NCBI GenBank assembly: GCA_030695565.1
Contig: JAUYRZ010000123.1
Span: forward strand, 1-64,000
Reading direction: 5' to 3'
Length of the DNA stretch: 64,000 bases
Origin: Archangium sp.
Lineage (GTDB): Bacteria; Myxococcota; Myxococcia; Myxococcales; Myxococcaceae
Shown: one piece after another, positions 16,697 to 25,178 of the stretch
Numbering within the stretch: the stretch's first letter is position 1
Layout: each line of letters begins with the position of its first letter
The notes under the pieces: model-generated
Seen by the model: only the letters and a program-made list of their open reading frames with translations
Told to the model about the DNA's origin: nothing
Database searches by the model: none
Program-made: the position numbers and the translations under genes

Positions 16697-18412
16697 ATGG
16701 GCACTGAAGCACGCGTACTGATCATCGATGCCGACACCGCGCCGGCGCAGAAGATGGGCCTGGCCCTCGACGGTGCCGGCTTCCCGGTGACCTGGTGCAG
16801 CTTCGCGCCCGCAGACGTCAGCGAAAGCCTGCGCGACTTCCGCCCCTCGGTGCTGCTGGTGCACTCCGAGCTCGCTTCGCCCCAGCTGGCCGCCTTGTTG
16901 GCCCGGCTGGAAGCCACCCCGGTGCCCGTCGCCTTGTTGTGCCGCGACGTGGCCGAAGAACGGTTCGTGCGCCAGCTGCGCACCGGCGTGGTGGAGCTGC
17001 TCCAGGAGCCGTTCAGCGCGCGTCTGCACGTCAACCGGCTGCGGCTGTTGATGGCCGAGCTGCCCGATCGCACCGGAGAACTGGCCGGCCGCGGCGGAGG
17101 GCGGGAGATCAGCGAGCTGGTGCTCCACCTCATGCGCACCCGGCGCACCGGCGGGCTGGCGGTGGGCGAAAATGGCCGCGCCTTCTTCGTGCGGGGCGTG
17201 CTCAAGGCGGCCCGTTTTCGCGAGCTGACCATGGAGCCCGCCCTGGCGGCGATGACCCGGTCGAGCGACGCGTGGACGTACACCGAAGGCGCCGACGGGG
17301 CTTCGGGCCTGGTGGACTTCATGGGCGAAGAAGAGCCCTTCGTGGTCACCTACCGCGAGTTTGGACAGGCGCGGGTGCAGCCCACCCCCGCCCCGCTCGA
17401 GGACACCCGCCCGCCTGCGGTCGCCACGCCGCCGGTGGTGGTCGACCCCGAAGCCGCGCGCACGCCGATCCTCTTCGTCGACGACGATCCCGCCGTGGTG
17501 ATGATGCTCTCGGGCTACTTCTCCAAGAAGGGCTACCCGGTGGCCACCGCCGCAGACGGCCTGGAGGCGATGAAGCTGCTGAGCGAACGCAGCTTCGAGG
17601 TGGTGATCGCCGACCTCAACATGCCGCGCCTCGATGGCTGGGGCCTGTTGCGCATGGTGCGAGAAGATCTGCGCACCCACGAGACGCCGATGGCCTTGTT
17701 CTCGGCGCAAGACAACTACCGCGAGTCATTGCGCCTGCTGCACGCAGGCGCCCAGGCGTACTTCCCCAAGTCACTGCGGCTGTCCTCGCTCGAGATTCAG
17801 GTGCGCGAGCTGGTGGAACCGCGCCGCCGCTTCTCGAGGCTGGTGGCCACCGACGGCGGCATCGAGTTCAACTTCGGATCTTTGGGCCCCCAGTGGACGC
17901 TGCGTGCCCTGGCCACGACGAACTACAGAGGCCAACTCGACGCGCGTGACAGCTGGGCCAACTGGCGCTTGTGGTTCGACGCGGGCCGCCTGGTGGAGTG
18001 CACCGCGCTCATCGGCGGCACCTCGTTGTCGGGCGATCGCGCGGTGGCCGGTTTCCTCGCCTCGAAACAGGCCGAAGGTTCGCTCAGCCCGGGCACCCCT
18101 TCGCCCAGCGAAGGCTTCGCAGGTCACCCCACCGAAGCCACCCTGGCGCGCCTGGTGCCGTGGCTCAACGACGAGCACAAACGCGCGGCCGAAGGTCAGC
18201 TGGCGCGCGCGCGGGCGCTGCAGGTCAACGAAGAGCTCTACCGCCTGTTCATCACGGTGGGCCCGCCCGCGTGGCAGCCGATGGTGCGCATGTTGTGCGA
18301 GCAGAAGCTGACCCCCGCCGAAGTGATTGCCCGCCTGCAGGTGACCCCGATGGAGGTCGCGGCGGTGGTGCGCGAGCTGCTGCGGCGGGGCGTCGCGTCG
18401 TTGCAGGCTTGA
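16697..18412 (+). CDS. Response regulator with two receiver domains and DUF4388-like segments
   Basis: The protein has 571 residues. The ATG at 16697 starts just before the first receiver fold (TEARVLIIDAD). An in-frame ATG at 16586 lies inside a palindrome and would add 37 low-quality residues. Receiver 1 (residues 3-115) is degenerate: the phospho-acceptor position reads LLVHSE. A DUF4388-like segment follows (ISELVLHLMRTRRTGGLAV). Receiver 2 (about 255-375) is canonical: VDDDP, phosphorylatable Asp in ADLNMP, Ser in LFSAQ and Lys in FPKS. A second DUF4388-like region and a helical C-terminus end the protein. It has no DNA-binding output domain and probably acts through protein contacts. 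The partner kinase is not evident. Confidence 0.8.
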   Translation: MGTEARVLIIDADTAPAQKMGLALDGAGFPVTWCSFAPADVSESLRDFRPSVLLVHSELASPQLAALLARLEATPVPVALLCRDVAEERFVRQLRTGVVELLQEPFSARLHVNRLRLLMAELPDRTGELAGRGGGREISELVLHLMRTRRTGGLAVGENGRAFFVRGVLKAARFRELTMEPALAAMTRSSDAWTYTEGADGASGLVDFMGEEEPFVVTYREFGQARVQPTPAPLEDTRPPAVATPPVVVDPEAARTPILFVDDDPAVVMMLSGYFSKKGYPVATAADGLEAMKLLSERSFEVVIADLNMPRLDGWGLLRMVREDLRTHETPMALFSAQDNYRESLRLLHAGAQAYFPKSLRLSSLEIQVRELVEPRRRFSRLVATDGGIEFNFGSLGPQWTLRALATTNYRGQLDARDSWANWRLWFDAGRLVECTALIGGTSLSGDRAVAGFLASKQAEGSLSPGTPSPSEGFAGHPTEATLARLVPWLNDEHKRAAEGQLARARALQVNEELYRLFITVGPPAWQPMVRMLCEQKLTPAEVIARLQVTPMEVAAVVRELLRRGVASLQA

Positions 18413-18463
18413 TGATGCGGCTTTCATCGCTCCCGTTATAGAGACGACCCGTGGTTCTCCCCC

Positions 18464-19810
18464 ATGAGTGACGAAGACTCGAAGTTGTCGACCGGTCGCT
18501 TCGCGCGGCTGGCCAAGCTCGCGAAGATGTCCGCGCGGCTCTCCACCGACGTGGTCTCGCGCGGCGTCAATCGCCTCAGGGGCAACGACGACGAGTCCAT
18601 CCTCGGCGCGGGCGCGGCAGAGAAGCTGGTCGCCACGCTGGGTGACTTGAAGGGCCTGGCGATGAAGATCGGCCAGCAGGTGAGCATGGACCCCGATCTG
18701 CTCACGCCCGAGGTGCGCGCGGTGGTGGCGCGGCTGCAGAACCAGGCGCCGCCGATGCCCTATGCGCGGGTGCGTGAGGTGATCACCTCGCAGCTCGGCA
18801 AGCCGCCCGAAGAGGCCTACGCGTGGTTCGACGAGAAGCCGCTCGCCTCTGCGTCGCTGGGCCAGGTGCACAAGGCCCGCACGCACGAAGGTGACGAGGT
18901 GGCGGTGAAGGTGCAGTACCCCGACATCGCCGACGCGCTGCGCTCAGACCTCGACAACCTCGGCGCGATGGTCAGCGTGCTGGCCACCACCACGCGCATG
19001 GGTCACGGCAAGGCGTACTACGCCGAGCTGCGCGAGAGCATGATGGACGAGCTCGACTACCGGCTCGAGGCCCAACGCGGCATCCAGTTCGCGCAGGCCG
19101 CCGCGGGGTTGGCCGACGTGGTGGTGCCGAAGTCGTTCGCGGCGCTCACCTCCGAGAAGGTGCTCACGCTCGAGCTGCTCCACGGGCCCACGCTCAAGGA
19201 GTTCATCCACCACCTGGACCAGAAATCGAACGACGAGCGTTTCGCGGCCTCGCGATCGATCATGCGCGCCATCTGGGGCCCGCTCCTGCTCAGCGGCACC
19301 ATTCACAGTGATCCCCACCCCGGCAACTTCCTGCTGCTGCCCGGCGGCAAGGTGGGCGTGCTCGACTTCGGGGCCATCAAGCAGATGTCGCACCGGTGGC
19401 TCGACGTGAACCGGCGGTTGTTCACGTACGTGGTGAAGCAGCAGTCGTTCGATTGTATTCAGCTCTCGCTCGACAGCGGTTTTCAGTTCGATGATCCGCC
19501 GAACGCGCGCGACTTCGTACAGACGGTGATCGAGATCGCCACCCGGCCGCCGCGCACCCGTGACTTCGACTTCGCGCAGAGCGGGCTGAGCCGCGACATG
19601 CGCAATCACTTCATGAAGAACGCCACGAAGCTGACCGGCATCAAGCCGCCGAAAGAGTCGGTGAACTTCTACCGCGCGGTGGGCGGGCTCTCGCAGAACC
19701 TGGAGAACCTCAAAGCCCGGGGCGACTTCAAGGCCGTCTACGAAGAGATGCTCGACCTCATCCCAAAGACTCCCTCTCCCCTTGGGCCCCTTGGGAGAGG
19801 GTCGGGGTGA
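18464..19810 (+). CDS. AarF/ABC1/UbiB-family atypical kinase
   Basis: The protein has 448 residues. The family shows the atypical nucleotide-binding fold: KGLAMKIGQ (the KxGQ motif that replaces the usual Gly-rich loop contact), ASLGQVHKA, VAVKVQYP and the catalytic/metal segment HSDPHPGNFLL ... GVLDFGAIK. Characterised members act as ATPases that support ubiquinone synthesis or lipid homeostasis; here the role is open, perhaps quinone- or membrane-related. The stop codon is inside a family A repeat, so the last 15 or so residues (PSPLGPLGRGSG) are translated from the repeat and probably replaced the original C-terminus. Confidence 0.88.
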   Translation: MSDEDSKLSTGRFARLAKLAKMSARLSTDVVSRGVNRLRGNDDESILGAGAAEKLVATLGDLKGLAMKIGQQVSMDPDLLTPEVRAVVARLQNQAPPMPYARVREVITSQLGKPPEEAYAWFDEKPLASASLGQVHKARTHEGDEVAVKVQYPDIADALRSDLDNLGAMVSVLATTTRMGHGKAYYAELRESMMDELDYRLEAQRGIQFAQAAAGLADVVVPKSFAALTSEKVLTLELLHGPTLKEFIHHLDQKSNDERFAASRSIMRAIWGPLLLSGTIHSDPHPGNFLLLPGGKVGVLDFGAIKQMSHRWLDVNRRLFTYVVKQQSFDCIQLSLDSGFQFDDPPNARDFVQTVIEIATRPPRTRDFDFAQSGLSRDMRNHFMKNATKLTGIKPPKESVNFYRAVGGLSQNLENLKARGDFKAVYEEMLDLIPKTPSPLGPLGRGSG

Positions 19811-19813
19811 GGG
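19772..19813. repeat. Palindromic repeat, family A, overlapping the AarF-type gene's 3' end
   Basis: Arms CCCTCTCCC (19772-19780) and GGGAGAGGG (19793-19801) around CTTGGGCCCCTT, then TCGGGGTGAGGG. The TGA of the tail (19808-19810) is the stop codon of the upstream gene. Confidence 0.8.
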
Positions 19814-19819
19814 CGTTGG

Positions 19820-21775
19820 CTACTTTTCTCCTAGCGACAGCTCGCCCTTCCACCCGCGCCACGAGAGCATCGAGAAGATCAACGCCCCGCCCGCTGAGAT
19901 GTTGAACAGCTGCGCCTCATAGCCGGGCACCAGCACCGCGACGAGCAGGCCCAAGGCCACCACCCCGGCCGACCAGAAGAAGCCCGAGTGCAAGGTGATG
20001 CCGCCGGTGGCGCTCACGGCCAGCACCATCACGAAGTTGTGCAACAGCGTTTCGCGGTCTGAAAAGCCCATCAGTCCCGCGAGCATTCGTTGCACCAGGG
20101 TGCCCATGGCGGCCATCGCGACCATGCCGGTGAGGCGGCGATTGAGCCGGGTCGAGAGCAACGACCTTCGGCCCAACCACATCGCGGTGAGGAAGATCGA
20201 GGTCACGCCCGCCATCTTCACGGACAACAACCAGCTGCCGAGCTGTAAGCGCAGGCGGGCCGCTTGCTCGACGAAGATGAACGGCAGCGCCGTAGCAATG
20301 GCGATCGCCACCGCCGTCGCCACGAACACCAGCGCGCGTTGGCGCGAGGCCACGTGGGGGTCCATCTCCTGGCTGAGCTGCTCGAGCCGCGCTTGCCGGC
20401 GAGAGGTCTCCGCCGCCGACTTTTCCAGCTGGGCGACGGAGGCGAGCAGATCGGCTGGCACCCGCTCCATCTCGGAGAGCAGGGCGCGAACCGCGACCAG
20501 GTTGTTCTGAGACACTTCGTGGCGCGCGGTCGCCTCGAGGCACCGCACCAGGCCTGCCCGGGCCACGTCGTTCTCCGGCCACTCCCGCAGCGCCTGGGTG
20601 AAGCCGAAGCGGCACTCCGAGAGCAGCGGGTACACGTTTTCGCGCGAGGTGCTCTGCAACGTGGCGAGCAGGGTCTGCAGCCGTTCATCTGCCGCCCTGG
20701 CCAGGCGCACCGAGCCGCGGTGCCGCAAGAAGCCGGTGAGCGCTTCGCGGAACTCGAGCGCCGAGGCGAACCGATCTTCTTTCTCCACCGCCATGGCCTT
20801 GAGACAGATCTGCACCAACTCGGGCGGCGCGGAGGCGGGCAGGGGGCGCGGCCGGCACTGCCAGGCGTTCTCCACCACCGCGCGCAGATCGCTGCCCGTC
20901 CACGGTGGGTGGCCGGTGAGCAGCTCGTACAAAGTGGAGCCGAGCAGGAACACGTCGGTGCGCTCGTCCATCTGAGCGTCGTCGCCGGTGACCATCTCGG
21001 GCGCCATGTAGACCGGGCTGCCCACCAGGCTCGGCTTGCGGGTCTGCCCCGGCAACAGCTTGCGCGTGGCGATGCCCCAGTCGGCCACGTACACCTCGCC
21101 GAACTCGCCGATGAGCACGTTGGACGGCTTGATGTCGCGGTGGAGCACGCCTTTGCGATGCGCGAAGGCGATCGCGTTGCACACCTGGCGCAGCAGCTCG
21201 ACGTGCGTCTCGATGCGATCGGTGCCCGGCGCGGCGATGCGGTTCCAGGCGGGATCTTCCGCGTGGCGGATGAGCATCGACCACGACACGCCATCGACGC
21301 GCTTCATCACCAGGGCGGGCTGGCCCGAGGCATCGCTGGCCATCGAGTACACCGGGATGACGCCGGGGTGTTCGAGGCCGCCGGTGATGATCGACTCCGA
21401 GATCAACGCGTTGACGGTGCCTTTGGTGGCGTTCGCGCGCGGCACCTTCACCGCCACGTCGCGACCGAGCGAGGCCTGATGGGCGAGCAGCACGCGCCCC
21501 ATGCCGCCTTCTCCAAGGAGGCCAGTGACCACCAGCTCGCGCTCGCGTGCTTGCGGCGGCGCGTCGCCCGTGGGCGGCTGCAAGGAGATCTGCGGCAGGT
21601 CGATGCGTTCGGTGGCCGGCGGCGCTTCACGCGGTTTGCCCTGGGGCAGGGTCGCCTCATCCCAATCGGGCACCCGGGTGCTGCCCAGGTTCTCGGCGCT
21701 GCCGGCGTCGGGTGGGAGCGAATCGAGCCCCAGCGTTTGCCAGAGCTGATCGAGCGTGCTGGAAGAACTGCTCAT
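19820..21775 (-). CDS. Membrane-anchored serine/threonine protein kinase
   Basis: The protein has 651 residues. After a 75-residue acidic/Pro-rich lead, the Hanks-type kinase domain spans about 80-350: GEGGMG (88-93), VAVK with Lys110, catalytic loop HRDIKPSNVL, metal motif written DWG instead of DFG, GSPVYMAPE activation segment and DVFLLGSTLYELLTG. A helical, probably coiled region follows. The C-terminal 150 residues contain about six hydrophobic segments (for example ALVFVATAVAIAIATALPFIF, partly shown). The kinase domain would be cytoplasmic. An HRD-type kinase with all catalytic residues is expected to be active. It diverges from the zinc-finger/Yip1 gene, sharing a short promoter region. 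Confidence 0.92.
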   Translation of the reverse strand: MSSSSSTLDQLWQTLGLDSLPPDAGSAENLGSTRVPDWDEATLPQGKPREAPPATERIDLPQISLQPPTGDAPPQARERELVVTGLLGEGGMGRVLLAHQASLGRDVAVKVPRANATKGTVNALISESIITGGLEHPGVIPVYSMASDASGQPALVMKRVDGVSWSMLIRHAEDPAWNRIAAPGTDRIETHVELLRQVCNAIAFAHRKGVLHRDIKPSNVLIGEFGEVYVADWGIATRKLLPGQTRKPSLVGSPVYMAPEMVTGDDAQMDERTDVFLLGSTLYELLTGHPPWTGSDLRAVVENAWQCRPRPLPASAPPELVQICLKAMAVEKEDRFASALEFREALTGFLRHRGSVRLARAADERLQTLLATLQSTSRENVYPLLSECRFGFTQALREWPENDVARAGLVRCLEATARHEVSQNNLVAVRALLSEMERVPADLLASVAQLEKSAAETSRRQARLEQLSQEMDPHVASRQRALVFVATAVAIAIATALPFIFVEQAARLRLQLGSWLLSVKMAGVTSIFLTAMWLGRRSLLSTRLNRRLTGMVAMAAMGTLVQRMLAGLMGFSDRETLLHNFVMVLAVSATGGITLHSGFFWSAGVVALGLLVAVLVPGYEAQLFNISAGGALIFSMLSWRGWKGELSLGEK

Positions 21776-21818
21776 AAAAAGGACCTTACCGGGACGCCGC
21801 TGGAGGAAGCTCCTCGGA

Positions 21819-22663
21819 GTGAATTGCCCAGCGTGCGGTTACTACAACCCGCCCCATCAGCAGACGTGCTTTCACTGCGCGTTGCCGCTCCCCATCCCGG
21901 CGGGTGATGCGATTTGCGCGGCGCACCCCGAGGTGAAGGCCACCGGTGCCTGCTCGCGGTGCGGCACCTTCGGTTGCGGCGACTGCCTCTCGGCGCGCGG
22001 TGCGGATTGGTTGTGTACGAAGTGCATGGGCCTCATCAAGAGACTCCCCTGGGACGAGCGGGAGACGCTGGGCCTGTGGCAGGGGTGGTGGCGCACCTGT
22101 GTGTTGATGATCTCCAGCCCCAACGCGTCGCTGGCCAACGCAGAGCCCGACGCCCCGCTGGGCAGCTCGGTGATGTTCGCGTTGGTATCAGCCGTGGTGG
22201 GCCTGTGTCCCTCGTTCCTCCTGAGCATCCCCTTCCTGGTGCTGACTCAGTTGCTCAACCCCCAGGCCGATGCGCCGGCGGCCATGGGTTCTTCCTCGCG
22301 CTGGGAATGGTCATCTACCTGGGCATGGCGCTCGCCTTCACGATGGGCAGCGTGTTCCTGGTCTCGGGCATCGAGCACCTGGCGCTCCGAATGCTGGGCG
22401 CGGAACCGAAGAGCTTCACCGTCACCGTGCGCGCGTACGCGCTGGGCATGAGCGCCTACCTGCTGGGCGTCATCCCCTTCTGCAGCTTCTATGTCTTCCC
22501 CGTGTGGGCCATCGTGCTGCGCATCATCGCGGTGATGCACTTGCACAAGACGACCGCTGGCAAGGCTTCGGCGGCGGTGCTCCTGCCCGTCCTGGTGCTG
22601 TGCGGGGGCTTCATCGGGCTGTACGTGGCCGTGATCGCGCTCGCGATGAGCATCGGGCACTGA
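21819..22663 (+). pseudogene. Zinc-finger (B-box-like) plus Yip1-like membrane protein, interrupted by a one-base frameshift
   Basis: The first frame (from GTG 21819, with GGAGGA about 12 bases upstream) encodes paired Cys motifs (CPACG, CFHC, then CAAHPEVKATGACSRCG, CGDC, CTKC), as in B-box-type zinc fingers fused to Yip1-like membrane domains. It then runs through a first membrane helix to about ADAPAAMG. From there, meaningful sequence continues only in another frame (FFLALGMVIYLGMALAF ... [14 protein letters not shown], stop 22663). Adding one G to the GGG at 22286-22288 would join both halves as AAMGFFLALG. This is either a real mutation, a sequencing slip in a G-run, or less likely programmed slippage. 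The membrane part has about five helices. Confidence 0.75.
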
Positions 22664-22679
22664 TATCTCTGGGCTCCCC

Positions 22680-23603
22680 ATGTCCAACGAAGTCAACGCG
22701 CTGGTGGATGACATCACGGACCGCGTGAAGCGGCGCCTCGACGCCCTCCGGGTCGGCAAAGAAGAACCCTGCACCACGGGCCCCGCGAAGGGTGGCAACG
22801 GCGCTGTCGGCCCGGTCACCAGCGCGGCGGAGTGTGCGCCTTCGTGCTTCGAGTGCGCCAACCACGACACCTGCGGCACCTCGCTCTCCATTCGCGCCGG
22901 GCTGACCGAGCGCGTGACGCCCGATCGCCTGCGCACCAGCAAAGACATCGCGCAGTTCATCGACCACACCCTGCTCAAGCCCGAGGCCACCCGCGAAGAG
23001 GTGCTCAAGCTGTGCGACGAGGCGAAGAAGTACGGCTTTGCCACGGTGTGCGTGAACTCGGCGAACGTGGGCACGGCGGCGCGGGCGCTCCATGGTTCGT
23101 CGGTGATCGCCATCGCGGTGGTCGGCTTTCCGCTCGGCGCGGGCGTGCCTTCGGCCAAGGCGTTCGAGACGCGTGAAGCGGTGCGCTGCGGCGCGAAGGA
23201 GATCGACACCGTCATCAACATCGGTGCGCTGCGCGCGAAGGACTACGCGCTGGTGCAGAAGGACATCGAGGCGGTGGTGAATGCCGCGAAGCCCTGGCCG
23301 GTGAAGGTGATCCTCGAGACGTCGCAGTTGAAGGATGAAGAGAAGATCATCGGCTGTGCGCTCTCGAAGGCGGCGGGTGCTGCGTTCGTGAAGACGTCGA
23401 CGGGTTTTGCGCAGGGTGGGGCGACCGCGGAAGACGTGGCCCTCATGCGGCGCATCGTCGGTGAGGATGTCGGCGTGAAGGCGTCGGGTGGTGTTCGTTC
23501 GACGGAAGACGCGATGAAGATGATCGCCGCGGGAGCGAACCGCATCGGCGCGTCTGCCTCGATCGCCATCGTCACGGGCGCGAAGTCGAACTCGAAGTAC
23601 TGA
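22680..23603 (+). CDS. deoC: Deoxyribose-phosphate aldolase with an N-terminal Cys-rich extension
   Basis: The protein has 307 residues. Residues 88-307 are a class I DeoC aldolase, converting 2-deoxyribose 5-phosphate to glyceraldehyde 3-phosphate and acetaldehyde in deoxynucleoside breakdown. Visible motifs are [29 protein letters not shown], the Schiff-base Lys238 in FVKTSTGF, and VKASGG with the second active Lys. The first 87 residues are additional: a helical start ([19 protein letters not shown]) and a C-x3-C-x2-C-x5-C cluster at Cys52, 56, 59 and 65 that could bind zinc or an iron-sulfur cluster. The aldolase call is firm; the metal-binding idea is inference. It begins 16 bases after the frameshifted gene. 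Confidence 0.92.
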   Translation: MSNEVNALVDDITDRVKRRLDALRVGKEEPCTTGPAKGGNGAVGPVTSAAECAPSCFECANHDTCGTSLSIRAGLTERVTPDRLRTSKDIAQFIDHTLLKPEATREEVLKLCDEAKKYGFATVCVNSANVGTAARALHGSSVIAIAVVGFPLGAGVPSAKAFETREAVRCGAKEIDTVINIGALRAKDYALVQKDIEAVVNAAKPWPVKVILETSQLKDEEKIIGCALSKAAGAAFVKTSTGFAQGGATAEDVALMRRIVGEDVGVKASGGVRSTEDAMKMIAAGANRIGASASIAIVTGAKSNSKY

Positions 23604-23637
23604 TCAAATTGCTGCAAGGGACGCTCCGCTCCAGGGC

Positions 23638-23675
23638 CTCCCTCTCCCTCGCGGGGGAGCGGGTCGGGGAGAGGG
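23638..23675. repeat. Palindromic repeat, family A, supplying a ribosome-binding sequence
   Basis: CCTCCCTCTCCCTC and GGGGGAGCGGGTCGGGGAGAGGG arms. The GGAGAGGG end lies about eight bases before the GTG at 23683 and is the only plausible ribosome site for that gene. Confidence 0.7.
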
Positions 23676-23682
23676 CGAACCA

Positions 23683-24402
23683 GTGACCAGTCGAATTCGC
23701 CTGACACTGCTGCTCGGCGTCAGCGTGTTGTTCGTCGTCATGGGCCTCGTCGTCGTCGCGCTGGGTGACTGGCGCCTGGGCCTGGGCAACACCGTCTTCT
23801 TCGGGCTCGCCGCGGCCGTCTTCGCCTACCAACTGCGGGAACTGTCCCGCTTCGAGGGGCCAGCGCAGCAGCTCACCTTGCAGGGGGGCATACCGCTGCA
23901 GATGTCCCTGCAACGTCGCGCCTTCTTCACGCTGGTCGTCTTCGGAGCCGGTGCGTCGTCAGTGCTGATGGGTTTTCAACGCAACCAACTTCTGTTCGCG
24001 CTCGGAGCCGTGCTGATGCTGGCCGCGGTCGTGGTCGGCGTGCTGATGGTGCTCGGCATCCCGAAGCGGCAGTCGCTCATGTTCACGCCCGAGGGCATTC
24101 ACTTTCTGGGCGGTGCTGCACCCTGCGTGCTGCACTTCGACAACCTCGCGCAGCTGCAGGCCGCTGAGTGGAACGGCCATCTCATCGTGCTGCTGCAACC
24201 GATCAACCTCGCCGCCTTGTTGCTCACCGTGCCGGAAGCGCAGCGTGACGCGGCCGCGAAGAAGTTCGGTCAGTCACTCGCGTACATGCGCGCCCCGCTC
24301 ACCATCTGGGCCAGCCAGTTCGGCCTCGAGGCGAGGTCGTTGATGAAGACCATCGAGCGCCACGTGCGCGAACCGGCAAACCGCTCTGAGTTGAAGAGCT
24401 GA
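23683..24402 (+). CDS. Four-helix membrane protein of unknown function
   Basis: The protein has 239 residues with a GTG start. The first half has four hydrophobic segments (LTLLLGVSVLFVVMGLVVVAL, TVFFGLAAAVFAYQ, FFTLVVFGAGASSVLMGF, FALGAVLMLAAVVVGVLMVL, each shown only in part). The second half is soluble and looks PH-like or FHA-like in strand pattern (LMFTPEGIHFLGG, VLHFDNLAQLQAAEW, LIVLLQPINL) with a helical end. A membrane-anchored PH-like domain is the best structural guess. There is no neighbour that explains its role. Confidence 0.65.
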   Translation: MTSRIRLTLLLGVSVLFVVMGLVVVALGDWRLGLGNTVFFGLAAAVFAYQLRELSRFEGPAQQLTLQGGIPLQMSLQRRAFFTLVVFGAGASSVLMGFQRNQLLFALGAVLMLAAVVVGVLMVLGIPKRQSLMFTPEGIHFLGGAAPCVLHFDNLAQLQAAEWNGHLIVLLQPINLAALLLTVPEAQRDAAAKKFGQSLAYMRAPLTIWASQFGLEARSLMKTIERHVREPANRSELKS

Positions 24403-24622
24403 AGCATGAAGCATGAAGCGTGTCGCAGGTCCCGACTTGCTGCGGGCCTTCCCGATCCGCGCGACGGAGATCGTCGTGGTGGTCGCTGCGCTTCTGTCGT
24501 GGCCCGGTCTCGCACCTGTGCGACCAGCCGTACCCTCAGAACCTCAGAAAGCATGTCAGCCCCCCTGTGTAGAGAGGCGGGCTGGCGAGTTCACTCAAGG
24601 GCTCGCTACAATGGAGCTGTCC

Positions 24623-24958
24623 ATGGCATCTGAAAAAGTCACGCTGGAGACCCTCGACGGCCGCCTCGATAAGTCCGATGCGCGCCTCGATCGAGTTGAG
24701 GCAGACATCGCAACCCTGAAGACGGACGTCGGTACGCTGAAGACGCAGAGTCTCGAGAATACGGTAGCGATTCGCCGTCTCGAGGAGGACCTCTCCGACT
24801 TTCGGACCGAGGTGCTCGACTCGCTCGACGACATCAAACTCCAGCAGAAGACCATGACGGCAGCGGTGATGGAGGCGGTCACCCAACTACACCTCAGCCG
24901 CACCTACGAGAAGCGGCTCGTTCGCCTCGAGGAGGCCGTCTTCGGCAAAGCAGACTGA
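24623..24958 (+). CDS. Small coiled-coil protein of unknown function
   Basis: The protein has 111 residues. The ATG at 24623 has GGAG about six bases upstream; an ATG at 24611 would add four residues, and longer versions start with a sequence unlike the rest. From residue 5 the protein is a heptad-rich helix (LETLDGRLDKSDARLDRVE, IATLKTDVGTLKTQ, IRRLEEDLSDF, partly quoted) ending with a second helix. This looks like a soluble trimeric or dimeric coiled coil. No family assigned. Short direct repeats (GAAGCAT three times, 24400-24420) precede it. Confidence 0.55.
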   Translation: MASEKVTLETLDGRLDKSDARLDRVEADIATLKTDVGTLKTQSLENTVAIRRLEEDLSDFRTEVLDSLDDIKLQQKTMTAAVMEAVTQLHLSRTYEKRLVRLEEAVFGKAD

Positions 24959-25178
24959 CGTCACCCTCTGCACCGGAGGCAAGGGTTGCTCGCTGATGTG
25001 GTGAGGCCGTCGCGCATCCAAGCCGCTTTCGAGTCGGTACAGCGGCATGACGTTGAGGTACTTCTCGATCGCCACCGGGCCACCAACGACGGCGTCGTGC
25101 ATCGGCTACCGAGTTACCGGCTCCGCACTGCCGACAATTGTTTTCCCCGCGCCCCGTGGTTGCCGTAATTCACGCGAC
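24959..25178. other. 220-bp gap, possible gene remnant on the minus strand
   Basis: The minus strand reads protein-like text in one frame across a TAG stop at 25106-25108: GAGKTIVGSAEPVTR, stop, then PMHDAVVGGPVAIEKYL and further. No start, ribosome site or complete domain is present. It may be the tail of a decayed gene or chance. No promoter for the downstream mutase gene was recognised. Confidence 0.25.
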
